Notes under the pieces: generated by a model | Told to the model about the DNA's origin: nothing | Database searches by the model: none | What the model saw: only the letters and a program-made list of their open reading frames with translations | Shown here: piece after piece, positions 12,651-18,137 of the stretch | How positions within the stretch are numbered: position 1 is the first letter of the stretch | Layout: every line of letters starts with the position of its first letter | Position numbers and translations under genes: made by a program | NCBI GenBank assembly: GCA_015490435.1 | Contig: WFXV01000072.1 | Coordinates: 1-18,137, forward strand | Direction of reading: 5' to 3' | From: Thermaceae bacterium | GTDB taxonomy: Bacteria; Deinococcota; Deinococci; Deinococcales; Marinithermaceae | DNA length: 18,137 nt

Positions 12651-13294
12651 TCGCTGACGAGCTTGACCCCGGAGGAGGTGCCGATCCGGGTGGCCCCGGC
12701 CTCGATCATCGCCCAGGCCGTGCTCCGGTCGCGGATGCCGCCCGAGGCCTTGACCCCGGCCTTCTCCCCGGCGATCGCCCGGAGCAGGCGGACGTCCTCG
12801 AGGCTCGCCCCCCGGGGGCCGAAGCCGGTGGAGGTCTTGAGGCAGTCGGCCCCGGAGCGGAGGGCGGCCTGGGCGGCGCACTTGATCTCCTCCTCGGAGA
12901 GCAAGCCGGTCTCCAGGATGACCTTGAGCCTTGCCTTGGGCGCCGCCTCGCGCACCGCCCTCACGTCCTCGTAGACCGCCTCGAAGTCGCCCGCCTTGGC
13001 GGCGCCGACGGGGATCACCATGTCGATCTCGTCGGCCCCCTGGGCCACCGCGAGGGCGGCCTCGGCGGCCTTCACGCTGCTCGCGTTCGCCCCCAGGGGA
13101 AAGCCCACCACCGCCGCCACCTTGAGCGGCGCGTCGCCCTTTTCCTCCATTACCAGCGGGATGAAACGCGGGTTGACGCAGACCGCGTAGAAGTAGTGCT
13201 CGAGCGCCTCCCGTACCAGCCGCCGGATGTCGGCCTCGGTGGCCTCGGGTTTTAGGAGGGTGTGGTCGATGTACCTGGCGAGCTCGAGATCCAT
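12647..13294 (-). CDS. deoC: Deoxyribose-phosphate aldolase DeoC
   Basis: 215 residues, class I aldolase splitting 2-deoxyribose-5-phosphate into acetaldehyde and glyceraldehyde-3-phosphate. The N-terminal I-D-H-T-L-L-K-P-E-A is diagnostic. The Schiff-base lysine is K153 in K-T-S-T-G-F and the second lysine is K182 in K-A-S-G-G-I-R. It is the first gene of the deoC-maf-mreCD-mrdA-minC operon. The ATG at 13294 has TAGAGT only 6 bases upstream and no Shine-Dalgarno sequence, so the message is probably leaderless. Although it handles a related sugar phosphate, it is about 4.6 kb from the mtn operon and on the other strand. Confidence 0.96.
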   Translation of the reverse strand: MDLELARYIDHTLLKPEATEADIRRLVREALEHYFYAVCVNPRFIPLVMEEKGDAPLKVAAVVGFPLGANASSVKAAEAALAVAQGADEIDMVIPVGAAKAGDFEAVYEDVRAVREAAPKARLKVILETGLLSEEEIKCAAQAALRSGADCLKTSTGFGPRGASLEDVRLLRAIAGEKAGVKASGGIRDRSTAWAMIEAGATRIGTSSGVKLVSE

Positions 13295-13300
13295 AGGGCC

Positions 13301-13329
13301 ACTCTACCGGTTCGGGGCCCGGTTAGGAT
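13301..13329. promoter_or_regulatory. Divergent leaderless-type promoters for deoC and the lipoprotein gene
   Basis: On the minus strand TAGAGT (13306-13301) lies 6 bases before the deoC ATG. On the plus strand TAGGAT (13324-13329) lies 9 bases before the lipoprotein ATG. Both fit the T-A-N3-T -10 boxes placed just ahead of leaderless genes in Deinococcus-Thermus. No clear -35 hexamer is seen for either. The 44-base gap holds nothing else. Confidence 0.45.
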
Positions 13330-13338
13330 GGGATCGTC

Positions 13339-13536
13339 ATGCGCAAAGCTTGGATGCTGGCGCTCCCCCTCGCCGCCTGTGCTCCGGCGACGAAGGGGGC
13401 GCTTTCGCCCCTGCACCAGACGGTGCTCGCCTCCGGCGCCGACCCTCACCTGCCCGACCGGGAAGGGGAGAGCCCCCTCGACTACGCCGCCCGCTACGGC
13501 TACAAAAAGGCCTTTTGGATACTTTTAGGCAAATGA
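13339..13536 (+). CDS. Small lipoprotein with a single ankyrin-like repeat
   Basis: 65 residues. The N-terminus has Arg-Lys, a short hydrophobic run and the lipobox L-A-A-C (Cys14), so it should be exported and lipid-anchored. The mature part contains S-G-A-D-P-H-L-P-D-R-E-G-E-S-P-L-D-Y-A-A followed by R-Y-G-Y-K-K-A-F-W-I-L-L, matching the core of one ankyrin repeat (G-A-D-x-x-x-x-D-x-x-G-x-T-P-L-x-x-A-A-x-x-G). One repeat does not normally fold alone, so it may dimerise, pack on a partner, or be a shrunken remnant of a longer protein. Its TGA overlaps the ATG of the next gene (ATGA). Expression probably starts from the nearby TAGGAT box with almost no leader. Confidence 0.7.
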   Translation: MRKAWMLALPLAACAPATKGALSPLHQTVLASGADPHLPDREGESPLDYAARYGYKKAFWILLGK

Positions 13537-14360
13537 CGCCCTCCTACCTCGAACTGGCCGAGGCCATCCGCGCGGTGCTCCTAAAGGGCGCCCGCGCCCC
13601 CCGCCGGCAGGTGCTCCCGATCCCGGGCGGGCAGTTTCTGGTCATGCCCGCGGCCGACGATCGGGTGGCGCTCGCCAAGCTGGTGACGGTGCGCCCCGAG
13701 GCCCGCCCCAGCGTCTTCGCCGAGCTCTGGGTGCAAAGGCTCGATACCGGCGAGGTCCTCCACCTGCCCGCCGAGGAGCTCACCGTTTGCCGCACCGCGG
13801 CCTTAAGCCTGCTCGCGGCCCGGACCCTCGCCCCAAGGCAGAAAGGGGCGCTTCTCTTGGTGGGCGCCGGGCGGCAGGCCCGGGGCCACCTCGAAGCCTT
13901 CCGCGAAGGTCTTTCCCTCACCCGCGTTTTGGTCAAGGGGCGAAGCCCCGAGCGGGTAGCGGCCCTCCTCGAGGCCGCCCGCGCCCTGGGCCTTGCCGCC
14001 GAGCCCTTCGCGGGCCGCTACCCCGAGGACCTCGCCTTCGTGGTCACCGCCACCACGAGCAAAGCGCCGGTGGTCTCCGCTGATCTTCCCGAGGGGGTCT
14101 TCGTCGCCGCCGTGGGGAGCTTCACCCCCGATGCCCGGGAGCTCCCCGAGGCCCTCGTCCAAAGGGCCGCGCTCGTGGTCGCCGACACCGAGGACGCCCT
14201 CGCCGAGGCCGGCGAGCTCCAGGGCCTTCCCCGGGGCCGGATCCGTCTCCTCGCCGAGCTGGTCGAAAATCCGCCCAGGCCCCGGGGAACGGTGGTCTTC
14301 AAGTCCACCGGGCACGCGATCTTCGACCTGGCGGCGGTGCGGGCTTACTTGAAGGCGTAG
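13533..14360 (+). CDS. Ornithine cyclodeaminase / mu-crystallin family NAD(P)-dependent protein
   Basis: 275 residues, somewhat short for the family (about 310-330), mainly at the N-terminus. The Rossmann motif V-G-A-G-R-Q-A-R-G-H-L-E-A-F lies around residues 108-121. The segment R-T-A-A-L-S-L-L-A-A-R just before it is the typical helix, and G-S-F-T-P-D-A-R-E-L follows further on. Family members include ornithine cyclodeaminase, alanine dehydrogenase, delta1-pyrroline-2-carboxylate reductase and ketimine reductase; the sequence does not decide the substrate. ATG 13533 is set by coupling to the lipoprotein stop and by the family-like beginning L-x-E-A-I-R-A. The stop lies inside the convergent amidase gene (16-base tail overlap). 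Confidence 0.8.
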   Translation: MTPSYLELAEAIRAVLLKGARAPRRQVLPIPGGQFLVMPAADDRVALAKLVTVRPEARPSVFAELWVQRLDTGEVLHLPAEELTVCRTAALSLLAARTLAPRQKGALLLVGAGRQARGHLEAFREGLSLTRVLVKGRSPERVAALLEAARALGLAAEPFAGRYPEDLAFVVTATTSKAPVVSADLPEGVFVAAVGSFTPDARELPEALVQRAALVVADTEDALAEAGELQGLPRGRIRLLAELVENPPRPRGTVVFKSTGHAIFDLAAVRAYLKA

Positions 14361-15424
14361 GCGCCGTTAGCCAAGAACTGCAGGATTCCCTCGGCGATCC
14401 CCTCGGCGATGCGCTCGCGGTGCTCGGGCCGGGCGAGGAGCCGGCCCTCGGTGGGGTGGTTGGCGAACCCCACCTCGACCAGCACCGCCGGGATCCGGGC
14501 GTAGCGGAGCACGTAGAGCGGCGCCGAGTGCACCCCGCGGTCGGGGGAGCGGGCAGCCTCGCTCAAGCGCGCCTGGATGGTGCGGGCGAGCTGGGTCGAG
14601 AAGGCCAGGTTGGCCTGGGCCACCAGGTCTTTGAGGACGCGGTCGGTTAGGGTCTCGGTCTCGCGGGTGAGACGCTGCCCCACCTCGCCGCCGCCGTTTT
14701 CCCAGACCGCGAGCCTTTGGGCTTCGGGGTCGATTGCCCGTCCCAGGTAGTAGGTCTCCACCCCGGCCGCCGGGCGGGGCGCCGAGTTGACGTGGATCGA
14801 GACGAAGAGGGTCTTCTTCGCGTCGGCCATCCCGGCGCGCTTTTTGAGGTCGAGGACCTTCCGCTTCCAGAGGTCCTTCTCGCCGGGCGGGGCGAGGTCG
14901 GTGTCGCGGTCGCGGGTAAGGACCACCCGGATGCCCTTTTGCTCCAAGATCCGCTTGACCCTAAGGGCGACGTCCAGGGTGATCTCCTTCTCCACCACGT
15001 AGCCCACCGCCCCCGGGTCGGGCCCGCCGTGGCCAGGGTCGAGCACCACCACCGGCTTCGGGGGGTCGGGCTTTTTCGCTGCGGGCACCGCGCCCTTCTT
15101 CAGGTCCACCACCAGCCGGTAGGTGCCCGGGGTGGTGCCCTCGAGCACAAACGCCTTCGCCTCCACCCCCGGCGCCACCCGGAGGAGGAGCTCCTCCCCC
15201 TTGGCCTGGTACTCGACGAGCTCCGGGCTCTTCACCGCGACCCGCTCGGGTTCGAGGCGATAGCCCGAGAGCCGGATCACCAGGTGCCCCCCGCGCTCCT
15301 GGATGCGGTAGGTGGCGTTTTTCGGCAGGTCGAGCACGATCCGGGTAAACCCCTCGTGCAGCCCCACCCGGGGGCTCGCGAGCGCCACCCCGAGGGCGAG
15401 GAGGAGGACCAGCCACCGCCGCAT
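14345..15424 (-). CDS. N-acetylmuramoyl-L-alanine amidase (AMIN + Amidase_3), secreted
   Basis: 359 residues. A signal peptide lies at about 1-17 (R-R-W-L-V-L-L-L-A-L-G-V-A-L-A). Residues about 18-112 form an AMIN domain (G-F-T-R-I-V-L-D-L-P and R-L-V-V-D-L), followed by a Lys/Pro-rich linker and the zinc amidase domain: V-V-V-L-D-P-G-H-G-G (H132), E-K-E-I-T-L-D (E147), S-I-H-V-N-S (H211) and the catalytic E317 in V-L-V-E-V-G-F. It cuts the amide bond between MurNAc and the stem peptide, as AmiC-type amidases do in daughter-cell separation. All zinc ligands are present, so it should be active. It is convergent with the cyclodeaminase-family gene and divergent from nuoA. Confidence 0.94.
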   Translation of the reverse strand: MRRWLVLLLALGVALASPRVGLHEGFTRIVLDLPKNATYRIQERGGHLVIRLSGYRLEPERVAVKSPELVEYQAKGEELLLRVAPGVEAKAFVLEGTTPGTYRLVVDLKKGAVPAAKKPDPPKPVVVLDPGHGGPDPGAVGYVVEKEITLDVALRVKRILEQKGIRVVLTRDRDTDLAPPGEKDLWKRKVLDLKKRAGMADAKKTLFVSIHVNSAPRPAAGVETYYLGRAIDPEAQRLAVWENGGGEVGQRLTRETETLTDRVLKDLVAQANLAFSTQLARTIQARLSEAARSPDRGVHSAPLYVLRYARIPAVLVEVGFANHPTEGRLLARPEHRERIAEGIAEGILQFLANGAYAFK

Positions 15425-15436
15425 GATGCGCCCTTC

Positions 15437-15442
15437 ATTCTA
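15437..15442 (-). promoter_or_regulatory. Candidate -10 element of the amidase gene
   Basis: TAGAAT on the minus strand ends 12 bases before the amidase ATG, with GAAGGG between as a possible ribosome site. No good -35 is visible. Confidence 0.4.
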
Positions 15443-15491
15443 AAGAAAGGAAATCGGAATCTGGTGGGCAAACGCCCCGTTCACGGATCGC

Positions 15492-15522
15492 TAAGATAAG
15501 CGGGGTGCGCCCAAAGGGGCGC
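15492..15522 (+). promoter_or_regulatory. Candidate nuo operon -10 and leader hairpin
   Basis: TAAGAT (15492-15497) could be the -10 of the complex I operon; no matching -35 is recognisable. Ten bases on, GCGCCC (15507-15512) and GGGCGC (15517-15522) form a 6-bp stem with an AAAG loop, followed by AAAGGGGG, the likely nuoA ribosome site. Confidence 0.35.
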
Positions 15523-15541
15523 GAGAAAGGGGGCCTGCCAG

Positions 15542-15919
15542 GTGCAGTATCAAGCACAGCTCGAGGCGGCGCTGCTCGTGGCCGCCTTTGCCGTGGTGGG
15601 GGTGTTGATCGTCTACGCCACCATCCTGCTTTCCCGCCTCCTGGTGGGGACGAGGCCCAAGACCGGCGCCAAGCTCGAGGTCTACGAATCCGGCGAGGTC
15701 ACCATCGGGACCACCGAGGTCCGGGTCAGCGTCCACTACTACCTCTACGCCCTGCTCTTTCTGATCTTCGACGTCGAGGCAGCGCTGCTCTTCCCCTGGG
15801 CGCCCGCCTTCGACAAGCTCGGCTGGCTCGGGGTCATCGAGGTCACCGTCTTCGTGGCCATCCTGGCCGCGGGCCTCGCCTACGCCTGGCTGAGGGGGGT
15901 GCTGAAATGGGTCTTCTAG
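15542..15919 (+). CDS. nuoA: NADH-quinone oxidoreductase subunit A (Nqo7-like)
   Basis: 125 residues with three membrane helices (about 10-30, 68-90 and 95-120). The family signature L-x-x-Y-E-S-G-E sits in the loop after helix 1, and V-H-Y-Y-L-Y-A-L-L-F-L-I-F-D-V-E-A-A-L begins helix 2; both belong to the quinone-site loop region of complex I. The start is GTG 15542 with a G-rich ribosome site about 9 bases upstream. First gene of the nuo/nqo operon; its end overlaps nuoB by 13 bases. Confidence 0.94.
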   Translation: MQYQAQLEAALLVAAFAVVGVLIVYATILLSRLLVGTRPKTGAKLEVYESGEVTIGTTEVRVSVHYYLYALLFLIFDVEAALLFPWAPAFDKLGWLGVIEVTVFVAILAAGLAYAWLRGVLKWVF

Positions 15920-16461
15920 GGTCCGAGGAGCGGCCGCAGAACATCATCCTGGGTACGCTCGACGACGTGATCAACCTGGCCCGAAGCCGGAGCCTGTGGC
16001 CGCTCACCTTCGGGATCGCCTGCTGCGCCATCGAGATGATGGCCACCTGGACCCCGAAGGTGGACGCCGACCGGCTGGGCATGTTCTTCAGAAACAGCCC
16101 CCGGCAGGCCGATTTGATGATCATCTCGGGCACGGTGAACAAGAAGCTCGCCAAAAGGGTGAAGCGCCTCTACGAGCAGCTCGCCGAGCCCAAGTGGGTG
16201 GTCAGCATGGGGGCCTGCGCCAACCAGGGCGGGCCCTTCCGGCAGGGCTACTCGGTGGTCGAGGGGGTGGACAAGATCGTCCCGGTGGACGTTTACGTCC
16301 CCGGCTGCCCGCCCCGGCCGGAGGCGCTCTTGCAGGGGCTCTTGCTCCTTCGCGACAAGATCGCCGACCGCCGGCTTCGCTACAAGAAGGCCCGGGTCAT
16401 CCCCACCGACTACGACGTCTTCGCGGAACCCGGCAAGGACGGGAGGGTGCCGGTGCTATGA
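15907..16461 (+). CDS. nuoB: NADH-quinone oxidoreductase subunit B (Nqo6-like, cluster N2)
   Basis: 184 residues. It carries the last iron-sulfur centre (N2) before quinone: the adjacent cysteines C39-C40 in I-A-C-C-A-I-E, C104 in G-A-C-A-N-Q-G-G and C134 in P-G-C-P-P-R-P-E are the four ligands. Length and motifs match the Thermus Nqo6 family. The start ATG 15907 lies inside the nuoA end, with a GAGGGGGG stretch upstream; an extension in the same frame back to 15505 would cover nuoA and is rejected. The stop overlaps nuoC as ATGA. Confidence 0.96.
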   Translation: MGLLGSEERPQNIILGTLDDVINLARSRSLWPLTFGIACCAIEMMATWTPKVDADRLGMFFRNSPRQADLMIISGTVNKKLAKRVKRLYEQLAEPKWVVSMGACANQGGPFRQGYSVVEGVDKIVPVDVYVPGCPPRPEALLQGLLLLRDKIADRRLRYKKARVIPTDYDVFAEPGKDGRVPVL

Positions 16462-16943
16462 CGGAGCTCCGCTACAAGAAGACCACCGAGTTCGACGAGG
16501 AGGTCTACGCCGTCCACCCCGAGGACTACCGGGCCCTGCTCGAGGCGCTGAAGGCCGAGGGCTTCGACTACCCCCGCTCGCTCACCGGGATGGACACCGG
16601 CTACGGCCTTCGGGTGGTGGTCCACCTCTACGGGATCGAGAATGGCAAGAAGGCCACCGTTTACACCGACGTCCCCTACGACGACCCGGTGGTGCCGAGC
16701 GTGACTGACCTCTGGCCGGGGCTCGAGTGGTTCGAGCGCGAGGCCTACGACCTCGTGGGCATTCGCTTTGCCGGCCACCCTGACCTCCGGCGGATCCTCC
16801 TCGAGGAGGACTGGACCATCCATCCCCTGCAAAAGCGCTACGACACCGGGGGCTACCTGCTGCCCGACTGGCAGCCCGCCCCCTGGCCCGAGACCCCGCC
16901 CTGGGAGGAACCCAAGGAGCGCGAAGAAGGGGGTGAGGCGTGA
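16458..16943 (+). CDS. nuoC: NADH-quinone oxidoreductase subunit C (Nqo5-like)
   Basis: 161 residues of the hydrophilic-arm subunit. The 30-kDa signature E-R-E-A-Y-D-L-V-G-I-R-F-A-G-H-P-D-L-R-R-I-L-L lies near residues 94-116, followed by D-W and H-P-L-Q-K-R-Y. It is shorter than T. thermophilus Nqo5 (about 200 residues) and ends in a Pro/Glu-rich tail. C and D are separate genes, as in Thermus and unlike the fused NuoCD of E. coli. Overlaps nuoD by GTGA. Confidence 0.94.
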   Translation: MTELRYKKTTEFDEEVYAVHPEDYRALLEALKAEGFDYPRSLTGMDTGYGLRVVVHLYGIENGKKATVYTDVPYDDPVVPSVTDLWPGLEWFEREAYDLVGIRFAGHPDLRRILLEEDWTIHPLQKRYDTGGYLLPDWQPAPWPETPPWEEPKEREEGGEA

Positions 16944-18070
16944 GGGGACCCACCACGATCGCGTCGGTGCCCGGCCGCACCGACGAGATGATCATCAACA
17001 TGGGGCCGCAGCACCCGGCGACCCACGGCGTCTTGAAGGTGGTGATCGGGCTCGACGGCGAGCGGATCACCCGGGCGGTGCCCCACATCGGCTTCCTTCA
17101 CCGCAACCACGAGAAGATCGAGGAGGCCCGCACCTACACCCAGATCATCAGCTACACCGACCGGATGGACTACGTCTCCGGGTTGCAAAACGAGCTCCCC
17201 TTTATCCTGGCGGTGGAGGACCTCCTTGGCGTCGAGGTGCCGAAGAGGGCCCAATACATCCGGGTGATCTTCTTCGAGCTCTTCCGCATCGCCAGCCACC
17301 TGGTCTGGCTGGGCACCGGGATGCTCGACCTGGGGGCGATCACCCCCTTCCTCTACACCTTCCGGGACCGCGAGAAGATCCTCGAGATCACCGAGAAGAC
17401 CGCCGGCGCCCGGATGCTTCCCAACTACTTCACCTTCGGCGGCGTGCGCCGCGACGTCCACCCCGACTTCTTCAAGGACGTGGCCGCCTTCCTCGACTTC
17501 TTCGAGACCCGCTTGCCCGACTACTACGCCCTCGTGCTCGACTCGCCGGTCTTCCAGGCGCGGGCGGTGGGCGTGGGGGTGCTCTCTAAAGAGCGGGCGA
17601 TCGCCCGCGGCGCCTCGGGCCCGGTAATCCGCGCAAGCGGCGTCGCCTACGACGTGCGGAAGGCCGAGCCCTACGACGCCTACGACGAGCTCGAGTTCGA
17701 GATCCCGACCCGCCCCGAGGGCGACGTCTACGCCCGCTTCTGGGTGCGCTTTCGGGAGATGGAGGAGTCGGTCAAGATCATCCGGCAGGCACTCGAGAAG
17801 GTGCCGAAGACCGGGCCTTATAAGGGCAAGGTTCCGCCCCGGGTCAAGCCCAAGCCGGGGGCGCGGTACCGGGCGGTGGAGATCGCCCGCGGCCACCTCG
17901 GCACCTACGTGGTCTCGGACGGCAGCGAGTACCCCCTCAGGATCAAGCACCGCTCGCCGAGCTTCGCCAACCTCCAGCTCATCCCCGATCTCTTCGTCGG
18001 CGCGCGCTTTGCCGACGCGATCGCGATCCTCTCGTCCCTGGACCCGGTTTTCGGGGAGGTGGACCGATGA
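16940..18070 (+). CDS. nuoD: NADH-quinone oxidoreductase subunit D (Nqo4-like)
   Basis: 376 residues. The 49-kDa subunit signature M-G-P-Q-H-P-A-T-H-G-V-L is near residues 20-31; the loop with His between the first strands helps build the quinone head-group site with NuoB. L-H-R-N-H-E-K-type sequence (F-L-H-R-N-H-E-K-I-E-E) and the C-terminal S-F-A-N-L-Q-L-I-P-D-L-F-V-G-A-R-F-A-D, ending in D-P-V-F-G-E-V-D-R, are the family's most conserved parts. GTG 16940 overlaps the nuoC stop. The protein is complete in the window. Confidence 0.96.
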   Translation: MRGPTTIASVPGRTDEMIINMGPQHPATHGVLKVVIGLDGERITRAVPHIGFLHRNHEKIEEARTYTQIISYTDRMDYVSGLQNELPFILAVEDLLGVEVPKRAQYIRVIFFELFRIASHLVWLGTGMLDLGAITPFLYTFRDREKILEITEKTAGARMLPNYFTFGGVRRDVHPDFFKDVAAFLDFFETRLPDYYALVLDSPVFQARAVGVGVLSKERAIARGASGPVIRASGVAYDVRKAEPYDAYDELEFEIPTRPEGDVYARFWVRFREMEESVKIIRQALEKVPKTGPYKGKVPPRVKPKPGARYRAVEIARGHLGTYVVSDGSEYPLRIKHRSPSFANLQLIPDLFVGARFADAIAILSSLDPVFGEVDR

Positions 18071-18137
18071 GCCGCATGCCGCTGCCCACCGAGCGCCTGG
18101 TCAAGCCGAGGCTCGTAGGCTACGACCCCACCCACCC
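18067..18137 (+). CDS. Start of the next nuo-operon gene (partial, unidentified)
   Basis: ATG 18067 overlaps the nuoD stop (ATGA) and 23 codons run to the window edge, beginning M-S-R-M-P-L-P-T-E-R-L. In Thermus-type operons nqo2 (nuoE) comes next, but these residues are not recognisably NuoE; a NuoE with a different N-terminus, or another protein, are both possible. Confidence 0.5.
   Translation, partial: MSRMPLPTERLVKPRLVGYDPTH

Noticed and set aside
12651..12881. A deoC-region extension of maf
   Set aside because: The frame is only a shadow of deoC; Maf begins at its conserved N-terminus at ATG 12650 with ATGA coupling.
13227..13532. N-terminal extension of the cyclodeaminase-family gene back to 13227
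   Set aside because: It crosses the deoC start, the divergent promoters and the lipoprotein gene; the Arg/Pro-rich translation is not protein-like.
1..18137. tRNA or rRNA genes
   Set aside because: No cloverleaf-like stretch or rRNA signature was noticed; the non-coding gaps are too short, although a covariance-model scan was not possible.

Overview
This is GC-rich DNA, read as a chromosomal segment of a thermophilic member of the Deinococcus-Thermus phylum, most likely family Thermaceae. The strongest marker is a 27-codon gene for the tiny ribosomal protein bTHX directly downstream of rpsT. Supporting signs are the very tight gene packing (most junctions overlap by 1-13 bases), frequent GTG/TTG starts and Thermus-like NADH dehydrogenase subunits. 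The genus cannot be fixed from the sequence alone.

Layout. Positions 1-188 hold the C-terminal end of a probable glycoside hydrolase. At 185-580 (minus) is a protein with a degenerate serine-resolvase fold. At 692-1666 is a stand-alone moaA whose promoter sits inside a 10-bp perfect inverted repeat. Positions 1691-8068 carry a six-gene plus-strand operon: 5-methylthioribose kinase (mtnK), methylthioribose-1-phosphate isomerase (mtnA), the two halves of a split transketolase, a RuBisCO-like protein (RLP) and a SorC-type sugar-responsive regulator. Next come rpsT and the bTHX gene (8103-8485) with their own promoter and terminator.

A tightly overlapping minus-strand operon reads from 13294 down to 8550: deoC, maf, mreC, mreD, mrdA (PBP2), minC. 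It covers deoxyribose-phosphate breakdown, nucleotide house-cleaning, cell elongation and septum placement. Divergent from it is a 65-residue ankyrin-like lipoprotein coupled to an ornithine-cyclodeaminase-family gene (13339-14360). That gene runs tail-to-tail into an AMIN/amidase_3 cell-wall amidase (14345-15424, minus). The window ends with the start of the complex I operon, nuoA-nuoB-nuoC-nuoD plus the first codons of one more gene.

The most interesting part is the mtnK-mtnA-transketolase-RLP-SorC operon. The first two steps of methylthioribose (or 5-deoxyribose) salvage are present, but the usual next enzymes (mtnB, mtnD, or an aldolase, or the cupin of the R. rubrum shunt) are absent. 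A split transketolase and an RLP with a non-RuBisCO active site take their place. This suggests an undescribed or little-described branch of 5-modified pentose salvage, with its own regulator and a candidate operator. The only real gap inside the operon is filled by an inverted array of heptanucleotide repeats.
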